The notes: generated from the letters alone by a model not told the origin. Positions 1 through 14,400 are shown, counted from the first letter of the stretch. The stretch is DNA of 64,000 nt from Pelecanus crispus (GCF_030463565.1 NC_134648.1:73982513-74046512), one strand, 5' to 3'. Program-made: numbers and translations.

Positions 1-1699
1 ATCATCGGCTTCTGAATGCTCCAAGTTTTAACAGTGGAGAACTGTCAAAATTGGTCTTTTGGGATTTTCTTGAACATAATCTTGAGGCTTCATGAGCAAT
101 TCTCTCTTAGACCATAACTGAATGTGCATCAAATACTGGATCCTCTTTGGAACCTACCCCCAGATCTGGGCCTTCTGTCCTAACCTCAGCTTCTAGCCCG
201 AAAAACTTAGAAACTTCCATTTCACGGGCATTACAGGATAAACAGGTATTAACAAAAAAAAAAAAGGATTTACAAATCTGATTATAAACTTTATTTCCAT
301 TGCTCAGCTTTAAATGTTTCACAAAAAATAGCACTCCACCTTTTCTATAAAACGTTGACAATAAACAAAACTGTCCATGTTTAATCTTGAAACAAGAGAT
401 GGAGAAAACAAAAAATCTTACTAGGACAAAGTTCTTCATTATTCAATGTCTATTAACATGTGGAATATTGCTATTTAATTTTTGTATTTGTCACTAAAAC
501 ATGGTTACTTGACATCTACTTCAGCCACTATGAGGGAGATCCGAACAAGAGACAGTGAAACCATATGCTCCTTAAACTGACTTCCACATTTTACTTTTGA
601 TGTTTCAAAAAGAAAAGTTGCTGCTCTATTCTAACAAGCTTGGAATTGGAAAATAACACCTATATCATACACACAATGATTCTGATGTAGGGAACAGTAG
701 CTCCTAGGATGCATTAAAATGACACAGTTAAAACTGAAATGTAAAGTATAATGGTTTAATTTTACCAGTGAACAACAGAGTAATTTAAAACCAAACTTTT
801 AAAGCTGTTCATTTATTCAGACTGAGACATGTAACAATTGGGTCCTTTTTTCACGCTCTGTACTATCGCTTGACTTTTAATGTTAACTTAATTGGCAGCC
901 TAATTTCAGTTAATGTCAGAAAAAATCCCAACTTGTTAGCATAAGTATAAAGACTAGACAAGAAGAAATCACGCTGAACATCTTGAAATGTATGTTCTCT
1001 AAAACCTGTTTTACAAAAGGCTATACATAGCCTCAGGTTTTGCTATAAATGAGAGCTCAGTTGAACAGCAATGCAGCAAACTCACAAACCTTTTCAATGT
1101 TTAAAATTTCTTTGGTGTTCCATATTTTGACTTTTAAAAATAATACGTGACACTTCTCCTTGCTTCTTGTCCTCATAATCTCCACATCCGTTGCCACAGT
1201 TCAAATGCTGGCCAACTATGCTAACACTAGAAGTCCTCTTATCATCAAATGCTAGCCATGCAAAAGGAAAAAAAATCAAAAAAAAAATAGAACTAGTTTT
1301 TCCTGTGTGCTACAGGATTCTCAAATAGTTATTTTCAGAGACCCACAGACTGGTTTTACGCATACAATATGAGCGTTCTTGCCTACAGAAATCCGAGCAT
1401 TTCAACAAAGATGCTCAGGCTCTGTTCATTTTTCACATGCAAAGGCTTTCATCTACAGATAAAGCCAGGTTGAAAGTTTAACTCAAAGGTTGAAAAATTA
1501 TTTTTTAGTTCAAAGTCTTTCCAATATGAACAACTGAATACTAAGTGATTCATCATTAAACGCCAAATTGAGTCGTAAGTCAACTAAGTGAAAATAGTAC
1601 AATACTGGTTAAAACACGAGAAATGTTTGTGGTGAATAAGGATGGAAGAAAGGAGTCCTTTACATTCTTGTACTGATAACAGCCTTGTTACTCATGCGT

Positions 1700-2068
1700 A
1701 AGGCATGCATTACTCCTCTCTACAACTACCTGACAGGAGGCTGTAGTGAGGTGGGGGTTGGTCTCTTCTCCCAAGTAGTTAGCGATAGGACGAGAGGAAA
1801 TGGGCTCAAGCTGCGCCAGGGGAGGTTTAGATTGGATATTAGGAAAAATTTCTTCATGGAAAGGGTGGTCAAGCACTGGAACAGGCTGCCCAGGGAAGTG
1901 GTTGAGTCCCCATCCCTGGAGGTATTTAAAAGATGTGTAGGTGGATATGGTAGGACGCGTAGGGACATGGTTTAGTGGTGGATTTGGCAGTGCTACGTTA
2001 ACGGTTGGACTCAATGAGCTCAAAGGTCTTTTCCAACCTAAACGATTCTATAGTTCTATGATTCTATA
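1700..2068 (+). mobile_element. CR1 LINE 3' fragment
   Basis: Holds the end of CR1 ORF2 (degraded, ...[24 protein letters not shown]) and the 3' UTR ending in the signature ttttccaacctaaacgattctat with a short ATTCTATG-type tail. 5'-truncated, and antisense to TOGARAM1. Confidence 0.9.
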
Positions 2069-3059
2069 AATCTGTCCATTTACGTACCCTAGAAGGCATA
2101 AAACACATTTTATGTTACAATTAGAGACAACAGAAACTGAGCATTTTTATGCCTGCAAAACATTTTCAATACATTTTAGTTTTGGTTAAAAAAAAATAAA
2201 CAACAAAAGACAACGCTAATTACTTCAGGAATTCTTTAAAGGATCATTTCTGCTTTTCCAAATACCCCTAAAATTAAAATACCTAAAAAGACAGAAGTCT
2301 TTTCATATACATACTTTTACTACATATTCAACAAAGTCCATGGAACCAACCCCACATTCAACTGAAGGGACTGATAGGCACAACCAAAGTGGCAGGGTGA
2401 CATAACTCCGGTAATGCCAGCAACTAGAGCGACCTCAGTGTGCTACGGGGGGTACCAGGCAGCGGTTCTGCCTCCCACCGCCGCAGACGTGACGGCACTC
2501 ATGCACCTCCCACCACCCGCCTGGGCCCATCTGTCTGGAAGTTCTGCACTGGTGGCCATCGCTGTCAACCCAACCGCGTCCACGTGGGATCACGAGCCGT
2601 ATGGAAATCCTTAAAAAGGTTCCTTGTGTCCTCTTCTTCAGCTGAGAGCTTGGATCATAGCAGGCTGCTTTGTTTTGCTAGGGGACGGAAACCAAAGGGA
2701 ATGTTTTGCTGTGGGATTCTTCAGATGGTGAAGCTCTTCCAGCAAGGAAGGCTACGGACGGTGCCCTGATCTGGGCTGGCGTGAGATGCTCTGGAAAACT
2801 ACTATATGGCCAGATCCCCTGAAGGTCCAGGAACTCCTTAACTGTGAATTTCTGCACTGTCCCAATGAAGCCTAGTTGTCACAGGGTTCCATATACGAAC
2901 ATCAAGACCTCACGTGTCAGGACTGATCCATTCATTGCTGCATTTGGTACAACAGCACCCTCCGGCCTCTGAAACTATCAGAACCCCGAGGAAAGATGAG
3001 CTACAGGCTTGACAGCAGGCAGACAGGTTTTCAAGGTGCCAACTACCCTTGATTGTAGT

Positions 3060-3173
3060 GTCTACCCTTGATTGGCTTAGAGTAGACTTGGTAGTGTAGG
3101 TTAATGGTTGGACTGGATGATCTTAAAGGTCTTTTCCAACCTAAACGATTCTATGATTCTATGATTCTATGAA
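3060..3173 (+). mobile_element. CR1 3' tail fragment
   Basis: Only the last ~110 bp of the 3' UTR (ggttggactggatgatctta...ccaacctaaacgattc) with a tail of three ATTCTATG-like repeats. Confidence 0.9.
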
Positions 3174-5382
3174 CTATTAGAAATTGCACAAACTTATGCT
3201 ACAGGAAGAATTTGGGAAGTAAGAAACGTCTGAAAGCTGCCGTTCTAGTACAACAAAGCTAAGAAAAGCTGATAAAATTCATCTTGGAGAAACAGCTGAA
3301 GCAATCTGAGCTCAATTAGCAAGCTAACGATAGGTAAGGGGCAAATAAATTTCCAGAACAGAAAAGAGCAAAAGTGTTAAACTCTTTAAAGAAAAGGAAA
3401 AAAGCTGAAGAAGGAGCCAGAGAACAACTGACCCATACGCTGGGCAATTCCATTCGCGGGACTGCATCAGGGCAAATAACGTATTTGGAAGCACCCACCA
3501 GAAAACAGCATGATCAGAGAAATCTGTTCTCCTTTTATGACACGGCGACAGACCTTGTGGGTAGGAAAGAAGTGAGAGATGCCACGTAGCTTCCCAGGCA
3601 TACGTACACACAGTAGGTACCAAAAGCTTCATTCTCCAAATGGAGGGACGCATCAAGCAGGGTTCTGCTGCAGTCTGTTCAGGACCCGGCACCACCCAAT
3701 ATTTTGCCCAAACAGCGGGACAGTGAGGCAGCATGCTGAATGCAAACAATGACAGCAAATGGGAAGCATACACACATGCTTGAGGACAGGATCTGAATTC
3801 AAGGAGCTCAGGATAAAGTAGAAGAATGATCCAAGAAGAACAAGACTCAGGTAGGACAGGACTGATTTTGCACGTTTTGCAACAATGCAACCATAACTAT
3901 CCTTTCAACTCTAAGGGCACGGCAGGTATTGTACGGGTACCGCAAGAAAGAGGCAGATCTGTTGAAAACAGCCTAGATGACAGCAGGAGTCAGGAGGAGT
4001 CAAACTCCATAAAGTTTGACCTATGAAGGAAAGCTGGAAAAAATAGGAATTAGTCTAAAGGACAGAAAACGAAAAAGGGAAAGAAAAATACAAAAAAAAG
4101 CCAACTGCTTGGAAGGACAAAATACTCCATCCTTCAGAATGAAATAAAAATGTAATGAGATAAGTTACAGCAAGGGGGATTTACAGTGTTAGAAAAAAAC
4201 CCTTTCATCTGATGAGACCAGTTAAACACCAAACTGATTTTTACAAGTTCTCCAAGTTCCAGTGTAAAAATTCAAAGCTTTCTGAGATTTGATTTGTGTG
4301 ATGGGCCAAGTCCAGTCAGCAGCGGGAGCAAAGGACTTCTCTTTACCAGTTAGCTGCACATGTATTACACCGACCTTATCAGAAGCAGGCTGTCAGCTCT
4401 TCGCAGGAGGTCCAGTGCTGTGCATTCCAGTTGATTAACTGGCTCAGTAAGCAAAATAAATGTGCTGCTCGTTATTTTACACTGAAGGTCAGCTTGTCAC
4501 AGAAGGTCTTTTCATATAACGAATGCAAAATCATTAACCACAACATGTATTACTATGTACGTGCAGTATTTGCTTTCTGACTTACGCCGTTCCTTGACAA
4601 ACCTATTTGCTATTTTTATCCTGAAGGAAAGTGGCCTTAGCTAAAATGAGGAGCAATAGCTTCAATTTCTGAAAAAAGATCATGTGTCTCAGTAGCAACT
4701 ACTGGTTTTTTTTAATGTGATGGCTTTGCAAATTCAGGCTTGTAAGATGCCCTCCAATCTCAACTGAACTAAGTTTTTTAAACTTTTTGGAAAAAATACA
4801 TAGCTGCTGAGGCTGCAAAAGGATGTAACAGAGCAGTCTTTGGGAAGAGAGGTTAGAAAACACTGTTGTGGACATGGCTCCCTCAGCTCCTCTCCTCCAT
4901 CCAGTTGAATCAAAATTGATTAAACATAAAAAATCATAAACAATCGGTTTTTGCCCATCACAGAAATCTGAAGTTACCTGTACTTCCCTGTAAGCGTAAA
5001 ATAGAACTGCATCACGTAACTTCAATCTCCTACCAGGAAATTAACTGCTGGCAACATTGTGACCCTTCCTACTCTTATCCAGCTGGTGTCCAATGGATTT
5101 TCACACAATACTGCGCTGAATTTTGAAGTGCACATACTCACAGGTGGCATGTTCATTAACACATTTTATCCTGACATAGAAAGGCGGAAACCCTTGAGTT
5201 CCTTCTCACCTGCAGTACTACAGTATAATCTCAATTCGACCAAACAGCATCTAGCAATTACGGTTTCTTAAGTGCTGAAGGGACATGAGCTCATTGAACA
5301 AGTAAGAACAGACACATCAAGTGACCGTTCTGGTGCATCAATGAAGCAAGGTATATATACACTGGTAAGCACAGCAAAATAC

Positions 5383-5483
5383 CTGTGCTGGGGTTATGTT
5401 CTGCCATGTTTGGGTCTCTGCTTCTTGCTGAAGATGCTCTTGCAGGCTGTGATTTGCTGCCAAGTAGTGGAAAGGTGTCTGGC
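5383..5483 (-). CDS. TOGARAM1: TOGARAM1 coding exon 7 (last one in the window)
   Basis: The exon has 101 nt and begins after a T-rich acceptor (ttttgtattttaatag). It completes the split Thr codon left by exon 6 and reads [20 protein letters not shown], then [10 protein letters not shown], before CAG|GTATTT. Human TOGARAM1 has a similar FGSK...SSAKK...AEQSPSAG segment at the same place. The exon leaves in phase 1. I found no convincing later exon between positions 1 and 5382. Confidence 0.82.
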
Positions 5484-8400
5484 CTATTAAAATACAAAAA
5501 AATTTTATAAATACAATTCTACACACTAGTCAGAGCCCAATTAAATAACCCTTTGTAGTAAAGACATAAATAAATTGCAGTTTCTTCTCCCCAGGGTACT
5601 TGGTGGACAAATATTTCCAGTATACTTCCACAAATGTTCACACTATGAGTAGAAAAAGAAAATTAATTCAATAGAAATTACTTGATGAGTAGGTCCATTA
5701 TGAAGAACAACATAAAGACAACCCTTAAGGGTGCACTTCACACTAGGACTAAATTTAGCATACATTTGAAAAGCCAGGGAATCGTTTGGTCTAGGGGACT
5801 GACGATGCTGCTTGCGATCTGGCAAAGGATGGCAAACGACGGTGACCAAACACGCTAACCTTTCACTTCCAGAAATGAGCTGGTTTCAGCTTAATGTCTA
5901 GCACACAGCCATTCACCAGGAAAATGCTGTTATCTACGAGACAATCTTGATACTTCTTTTTTTAAAATGATGCATTGGAACGTTAAAGACGATTCAACCC
6001 AGAGCCCTGCACTGCTAAATACGATGCGTACCTGTGTACCCTGTACCTGTACAGGGGAAGAGCAGCTGTTCTTTTTGAAATACACACAACTAGAAGACTT
6101 GCTTTTAAGATCTTGGGGAAATCCCATGCTTCAGAAACTTCACTAATACCGCTACCAAGCTCCCATTGCTCACGGTAGTTTGTTGGTGGATACGCTGATC
6201 CTTCTAAAAGCCAATAGCCAGAAGCAGCCCACTTTCTTGTTGCCCAACTAGACAGATTTTTTTGAACAGAAAATGCCAATTTCCAGTGCTTGCAAACCAG
6301 CACCTGAACTAAACTCTCTGAAATTTTTATGAAAGTTCCAAGGCTTTTAAGGTCTTCTGGGATATCTTTTGTCACTTCTACAAATTCAGTCTTCCTGCCA
6401 AACGTCCCCTCTCTTCCTTGCTAGTTCAGAATTCCTGTATCTTTGAATCCTGTAAAAAATTAAGCTTGTGTGTCACTGAATAATGGAAATGGCATGTTGT
6501 GTAGAACATGTCCCAGTCAAAACCTTGCCCGGAAGAACATCATACACAGAATTTTATAGTCTTGCCTTTTTAGGTATTCTAGCATTTTTCATTTTAAAGA
6601 TTATTTTTAAAAATGTGGTTCAGCAGTAATGCATATAGGGAAGATGCACACATACAAATTAGTTGTGAAAACCTTCTGTTTCTGAATCGTTCCAGTCTCC
6701 CTCTGCCTCAAAACCCTTTCTTTTGTATATTCCCTCTCTTCCTTCCTATTCTGTTAATACAGTTGTATGCCAGTTATATACTGATGCATTTAGTACACAC
6801 AAAAATAAAAGATCTCTTTGGATCAGAGCTACAAGCAGCTTTATCATGAGCTCCAAGAGCAGAAAAGGAGATTCTGTACTGCAAAATTTGCAAAATTCCT
6901 CAAAAAAACTTTTATTTAATTAAAAAATAAAGTATTTCATATGGCTAATCACCAACTGGGTCATTGCTCTTTACAATCAGAGCAGCCTGTGTCATGACAC
7001 AGTTTCTTTTCAGAAGAGCTCTGTGAAGGCATTTTAAATTAACAATAGTCTGTCACTAATAAAATGGAAACAGTTTACGATTTGCAATAATAAGAAACAT
7101 CTACATTGTCTACCTCTTACTGCAAAAAACCAACCCATTCCTTCTTTAGTTCCCAGGCGATAATAAGCAAACCTTATCCCTCCTCTTAACTCATTCTCCT
7201 TCTTACTCTTTTGTTTAGGCTATGCTTCACATACCTTCTATGGCAAGCTGAAGTCTTAATCAAATATTTACTACCGCTGGCAGCACTTCACCAACTGCAC
7301 TGTGTTACTGTGGCTGCGCCAGGGAGCTCTTTCAAATTAAAAGATGGCACAAACTAGAATAATATAATTAAGCAACTGTTGTACAGAGCAACTTATTTTC
7401 AGATGGGACAATAATTCACATATAAAAATCAATCTATTAAGCAAAGCAATCTTATATAAAAAATATACCACAGTTTTCACTCCCTTTAATATTTCACTAA
7501 CACCAGCAGAGACCGTGTGTGAGAATTTCAAAGCGGAGTTAACGCATGAGTTGCACTCACGTTCTTCTCCTCCTCTGGGGGACTGAGGACGCAGGGGAAG
7601 TCAGAGGCTCCTGGCTGTACACTCCGCTTTCGCTGTAAGAGCCTGCGCTGGGGGAGGAAGCGTGGGAGGGGGAATCCACGGAGAGGTCAAGTTTAAGAGC
7701 AGAATCAGGACTTTCAAGATCTGAAAGGTTGCCGCTTAGCTTTGCCCTCTTCTTAGCTGCACTGTTCCGTAGAGATCTAAGCGAATTCTGCATCTAAACA
7801 GAATTGAAAACAAAATGACAGTTTTTATTCACTGCACAGGGTAAAAGCTTTTTTAAGCAAAAGAAAGCATGATCCTGAGGGTTGGATTGACAGGAGTTCA
7901 GTGCACGTGCCTCTGCTGGGCAATGTGACGGGACATTCACATAGGTTACGCAGCGTTGTAACGATCCCTTTCACTGCTTTGCTTCACAAGAATAATCATG
8001 CTATTACATGCGATTTCCCCCAGACGCGGCATCCTAGCTTCATTTTGCAAAACACAAGAACAGATTCCTGCAAAAATACACCAGCTGCTCTTATGTTTTT
8101 AATAGACCAAAGAAAGCGTTTGATGGCTGCTAATACGCACGATTGGGACCTCAGGCTTTTCACATCTGAACTACGCAAAGATGCAAAATACGCCGAAGTG
8201 AATCCCCAGAACTGTGCCTAGCTTGCAGAGCTCCTACTCAAATAAGCAGGAAAAGCTACAGGGACTCTGCTGCATATTCCCTCCTCTTTTTACTGAATAT
8301 ATTTGATGTGAAAAAAATTCTTCCCCGATCTGTTTAGCACCTAAATTGCTTTCAGTAGTGACTACAGGATGGAAGATAAAGATAGCAAGGCAAAGCCATC

Positions 8401-11400
8401 AAGTCCTACTGCAACTGTTCTCAGATCCACAGGGACTAAAGACAGGATTTGAGATCCAAACAATTTCTATGACCTGTGACAGAAATTAGGATGTGGTGCA
8501 CGGCATCACGGGGGAAGATCACACAAAGTCCAGTCATACGTGATAGCTATGCCTCTCACATAATCAGCGTTGCAGTGGTTTCGATGTGTACTGACGAGGG
8601 CAGTGCAGGTACAGTCCCACCTCCCCACCACCTCCCCAAACAATCCGGCGTGCCTCTGCAGCATTTTTCTATGTCCCACACTGGTACAGCTATTCGGTAC
8701 TCCTCCAACCTCAGACTGGAGCAGCAGAGTGAGGGACAGGATCCTTCGGCGGGCGCTGGGCACAGTGGCGGGGCCGGCATACACCCAGGGGGATCTCACC
8801 AGAGAACCCGTGCGACTGAGGAACAGCCACGCGGGACCTACAGCCACGATGGCCGCGAAGTATTTCATGGGCCAGTGAAGGGAAATGCTAGAGTAAGTCT
8901 GTTTGACAAGTCTCGTGGGTCACAGAAGGGATAGATTTTGAAAGGTATTTATTATTTCAAATATTTTCTAAGTCACAGGTTGAGTGGCACACTCAAAACA
9001 CTGGCCGCTGAACACACATAATGGACCCAAATCATTCCCAGTGGATTTCCACTTACAAGAGGGATGCTGACGCGCCAGGCCTAACACCCAGAGCGTCTGT
9101 GTCGTATCAAACAGCTGCAGGCGACACCACGCTCACCCAGCTTCACAGCAGTTCTTCGCGTTTTACTCCGTGAAAAAACGACTGACTTCCGAGAGAGCTG
9201 GGACACGCTGCGCGGGTATTGGGGACAGCCCGCTTCAGCAAAGCTGGGGGGCTGAGGAAACTCCCAGGCTGACTCAAACTTCATCAAGAAAGTTATTTGT
9301 TATTTCAGGCCCTTTGTTATAACTGAAGAAAGGATTATTATGTAAATCCGATGTGAAATTTAAAATTAAGCCAAGATAATGAGAACAGAAGCTGTATAAA
9401 GGCCTGCAGTTCTGCCTTGGTACCGTGATAACAAAAAACCAAGGGATATCAGGATGTCTGGATGTCCTGGTTTCAGCTGGGATAGAGTTAATTTTCTTCC
9501 CAGTAGCAGGCACAGCGCTGTGCTTTGGATTTAGGATGGGAACAATGCTGATCACACGCTGATGGTTTAGTTGGTGCTGAGCAGTGCTGACACCAGGCAA
9601 GGGCTTTTCAGCTTCCCCTGCTCTGCCAGGGGCACAAGGAGCTGGGAGGGGGCACAGCCAGAACAGTTGATCCCAACTGCCCCAAGGGCCATTCCATACC
9701 ATACGGCGTCATGGGCAGTATGGAAACTGGGGGGGTTGGCCGGGGAGCAGCGATCGCTGCTGGGAACTGGCTGGGCATCGGTCGGCGGGTGGGGAGCAAT
9801 TGCATTGGGCAGCACTTGCTTTGGATACTGTTATTATTATTATTATTATTATTATTTTATTGTTACTATTATCATTACCATTTTACTTGATTTCAATTCT
9901 TAACCTGTTCTTATCTCAGCCCAGGAGTGTTTCTCACTGTCACTCCTCCGATTCTCTCCCCACCCCCTCGGGGCAGGGGCAGTGAGCGATGGCTGCGTGG
10001 TGCTGAGCTGCTCCTGGGGCTGAGCCCCGACACTGGAACAAACGGGAAGCGTGCTTCAACATCAGTGTCTATCGCTCTACCTAGCTTCTGTCAGACACCC
10101 AACGCTACCTCACTGTACCTCCTGTACTCATGACAGTGTCACAAACTTTAAGTCAGAAACATTTATTATTTTCTGGCTCTTGTTTTAAAAAAAAAAAAAG
10201 CTTATAGTATACCAACTATCAAAAGTGCGTTATGTCATATTTAGACCAACCTCTTCTTGGTCCACCTCCTCGCCATCAACATGTAGCTCTGAAAGATCAG
10301 CTGCAAGCTTCCTATCCACTTCGTTCAGCCGCGCGTCCTCACACTCTTCGTTTCTCCACTTTGCCAGATTTAATTCGGCCTTAGCGGGCAGCGGGCTGGC
10401 GAGGCGGGGTATGGGGGGCACGGGTCTGGCCCCGTTCAGGCCCCTGCGGGAACCTCTCACCAGGGTGGGCTTCAGCTGCAGAGGGGAGGGTTTCTCCTGC
10501 AAGTTGGCCCCTGCAGAAGACAAGAAGCGGGTGTCAGTCCTTCGGAGGGGTGGCAGGAACACAGCACTCACCACAACAAACTTCATGCCTCATTTCTGCG
10601 TCACACCGGAAACCTCCTTTTGTAACGAGGCGAGTGTTAAAAACCACACTTATGCACGCAATTTTATTTACTATTATAAATACCAGACTCGCCTCCTCGC
10701 GTGGTATTTTCTGTTACCTCCTGACTCTACCCTTTCCATCTCCCTGCATTTCAAGCTCAGTTACCAAGCTCTTCTACTCTGTCTCCTTCTTTTAAAAAAT
10801 ATAAATTAGCGTTTCATGCATATGCATGCCAATGTATTCTCAGTACCTTTAAAAAGTACTTAACTTTCTTAATTAAGGAAAAAAGACGACTGGTGCCCTA
10901 ACAAGCTCTCCTGTAAGCTGCTGTGACAACAATGAAGTTATTCTAAAGAAACAGAAAAAAACTGAAGTGCATATGGATAATACAAAGAAAATCAGCAAGC
11001 GATGAACACCCATCTGCAAGATAAAATTACATGCATTCCAGGGACAAGTGACTTCCAAAGAATTAATTTAGAAATCTTCTACATATGTGCAAAAATATAT
11101 GTCTCAATGAAGAAGAATTTTAAAACAGATTTCTTTAAATCTGTGCAAAATTGTATGTGGAAACCGTCACTTTGCTTACAGAAGGTATGCCTCATGACTG
11201 ACTAGGAATCAGTTTAAGCTAAACAGATACTAAAGCTATTTTTAACCTAAAATAAGATTGCCTTTAGTAAGTATTTGAAAGAAATCAGCTAAATGTTTAA
11301 GCAATTGTAATTAAATAAACTTAAAACTATTCCAGGTTAACCAATGTGTCCGTGAGGACTTCAAAGACAGAGAAAGTGAGACGATAAATAGCAGCCTCTG

Positions 11401-14400
11401 CCATGAGCTGTCAGTGCAGTATGGGATGAAATCAGCACCGATTCCACTCATTAGGGATGTAGCTGTTTGTAACCAGGCTTTAAAGAGCTACTCTGAGTGG
11501 GGGAAATTCAATGCATAAGTTTCCAAAGGCAAGCAGAGAGGCAAAAAGCCAAAATGCAATGAGTAATATTTTCTTGCACGTGTATTAGTGTTGGTCTCTT
11601 CTCCCAAATAACAAGCAGTAGGATGAGAAGAAATGGGCTCAAGCAGCATCAGCGGAGGTTTAGATTGGATATTAGGAGAAACTTCCTTACTGAAAGAGTG
11701 GTCAAGCATTGGAACAGGCTGCCCAGAGAGGTGGGGGAGTCCCCAGCCCTGGAAGTGTTCAAAAAACGGGCAGAGGTGGCACTTGGGGACATGGTTTAGT
11801 GGGCATGGGGGTGTTGGGGTGATGGTTGGGCTGATGGTCTTAGAGATCCTTTCCAACCTTAGCGATTCTTTTCTAGCTTTTACTTTCATTAAAAAATAAT
11901 CCAGCCACCAAGCCAGGAAACATGAAATTAATTATTACTCTCCCCTTAATTGGTTTAGTGGTGGACTTGGTAGTGTTAGGTTACCGGTTGGACTGGATGA
12001 TCTTAAAGGGCTTTTCCAACCAAAACAATTCTATGATTCTATTAATTAGAGTATTAAAGGTAACAGTTATTTCTGTATTGGCTTTCTTTAAAAGTGCTAG
12101 ATTTTGGGGTTTGGTTTGGTTTTAGTTTGAAGGCAAACTTTTCACTGAAACGTTACTGATAAGAAAAGCAGAGCTGGTGCTTTATCTTACATATTTAAAA
12201 GACAAAAGGAACAAAATGTGCCAGTACTTAAAACTACCAAAATACAAAGACTTCACTTTTTAAAAGAAGCCTCCAGTGATGCAACTAGACTAGCACAGCT
12301 ATAAAACCCTCACGTTTCAAACTGCACTTGGGGCACTGCATACCTCCCTGTTTACCCGCCAGTGTAGGTTTTCTGACCACTGCTTGAAGTCACTCAAAAT
12401 GCAAACCTGAAATCCGTTTTCATTATACCGACCACATTCCTACCTGTATTGTCTCCTGACTTTTGACCGAGAAGCTGCTTCTGTGAACTAGGCTTAGGCA
12501 GTCCTTCAAAGCTTTTAAGAGGCCAGGAGTTTGAGAAGTTCATGGTACTATCTTGTGACTTCTTCGGAGAGTCAGCTGCAGAGGAGACGTGCTTTGGGCT
12601 GTTCCGGGGTGACGACAGCGGGTAAGACGGCAGAATGAAGGCCCCATGGCTCGCATTAGGACCCTGGAAGGACACCGTATGCTCTGCTTGATTGCAAAAG
12701 CTTCTCTGGGTCTTGCTGGAAAAACTTAGGCTGGCACAAACTGAGCAAAGGAAGAGAGAATGGTATTTGTGGTAATTAGCCTCTTTGGCAGCTCTTATAA
12801 TAACAATTTACAGTGAAATAATACAGCCTCTAGAGAGTCAAAACTGAAGGTCAGCATTTTACCGAAGCAAACAGGCAAATCGGGTAACTTCATTTTGCAA
12901 ACTGCATTGTCCCTCAAAATATCAATTTCCTTTTTCTGCATTTGATCAAATGAGTTTGAGCCTAAGCTATTTTGCAGTCATTTTGAAGAATGAGATTCAA
13001 AAAATGAAGGATGCGAGTAGATTGAACGTGGTTCTGTTGCTTGCTGCTCCGTATTCCAAGCCTGCATAGCATAAAATTTGCAAACACCACTCTCAAAACT
13101 CGGTGATACAAAAGTACAAATAAAGCACAAATGTTACAAATTCTACTTCCTTTAAAAAAAAAAAAAAACAAAACACAAATTCCAATTTTTTTTTTTTCCC
13201 AGAAACCAGTAGGTCAAAAATGGAAAGACAAGTCTAGGTTTGGAACTAGACTGTTTTAATTTTTTCCCATGAAAAGCAGATGCATGTTCCCCGCATGCAC
13301 TCAAGCTTTTAACCATGCAAGTGAAAAAGAGGACAAGTTTTAACCCTGGACGGATCCTTGCAAAGTGAGCTACCTCAGCAACCTCACTGAGAGCACAGCC
13401 CCACGACCAGTTCCACTGGCACAGCTGGGAGAATGGGAAAGCACAGTGCGGGAGGGAGAACAAGTGACAAAGTGAGTCGGGCTTGGGGAAACCTATCAAT
13501 TGTCTGTGTCACTCCACAGAAAACCAGTCAATTATGCCTTTAGTTAGAGCATAAAAAGTCCCTTTACAAATCAGATCACTCCAAGGCCTCTGTCTTCTGC
13601 TCCTGCTGCTTTCCAAGGCTGCACCATCCGGGCACTCCCTGGGTGTCCCGGGGCAGCAAAACTGAGACAACCCAGTCAGGTGTGGGTTGTACTACCAGAG
13701 AAAGGCTCAAGTAACAATAATATCTGGCACAAAAACTGTTTGCAGAGAAATAAATCAGCAAGTGTGGGCAAAGTACCTGGCAGCCTTCTGAAGACCAAGG
13801 CCAAGAGAAGGGAACATTGACTGTGTAGTTAGGCAAAAAACAAAGAGGAAATTTCTCCTTTCTTTCCACAGGTATGAGAAAAACCCAGTATCTAGAGCCC
13901 GTAAGTGACTAGAAGTACACTGAGTAAATGAAGTTCCTGTATATCTTCCAAGGCGGCTGTCAGCTCTATCCCTTGCCCAACACATCTGGACCACTCAAAG
14001 CGGCTCTGTCCACGGATCTGGTATCATCACCATCTGTTCCTCCGGACAGCGAGTTGATTCCTTCACTAGGCGTACATCTGGCATTTTTATTATTATTACG
14101 ACTGACGAACAGACAAGTTTCTACGTGTTACAGGTCCGGATTTATCTCAGCCTGCACCCCTAGGGTTAAGGTGCACTCAATCACATCATAGAATCACGGA
14201 ATCGTTTAGGTTGGAAAAGCCCTTTAAGATCATCCAGTCCAACCATTAACCTACACTACCAAGCCCACTCTAAACCAATCAAGGGTAGACCAGACTAGCC
14301 TCACTTTTGAAACTAGCAGCAAACGCCGCCGGACACAGCAGCGCCCCGGACACCCGTCTAGTAAAAGCTGTCCAGAGACCACCACAGACTAAAGCAACGA

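Larger units (their letters stand above)
1..5382 (-). other. TOGARAM1 intron 7 (partial)
   Basis: This is AT-rich non-coding sequence. It holds two CR1 fragments (about 1700-2068 and 3060-3173) and short A-runs (for example near 252-263). I looked on the minus strand for the next conserved segment of the protein and did not see it, so the following exon is presumably beyond position 1. A moderately GC-rich, CpG-bearing block at 2414-2770 has no protein or repeat I recognise. Confidence 0.7.

Noticed and set aside
107..439. A minus-strand frame ending SKFFGLEAEVRTEGPDLGVG as the next TOGARAM1 exon
   Set aside because: It has no resemblance to the conserved segment expected after exon 7, and no fitting splice site in the right phase was found.
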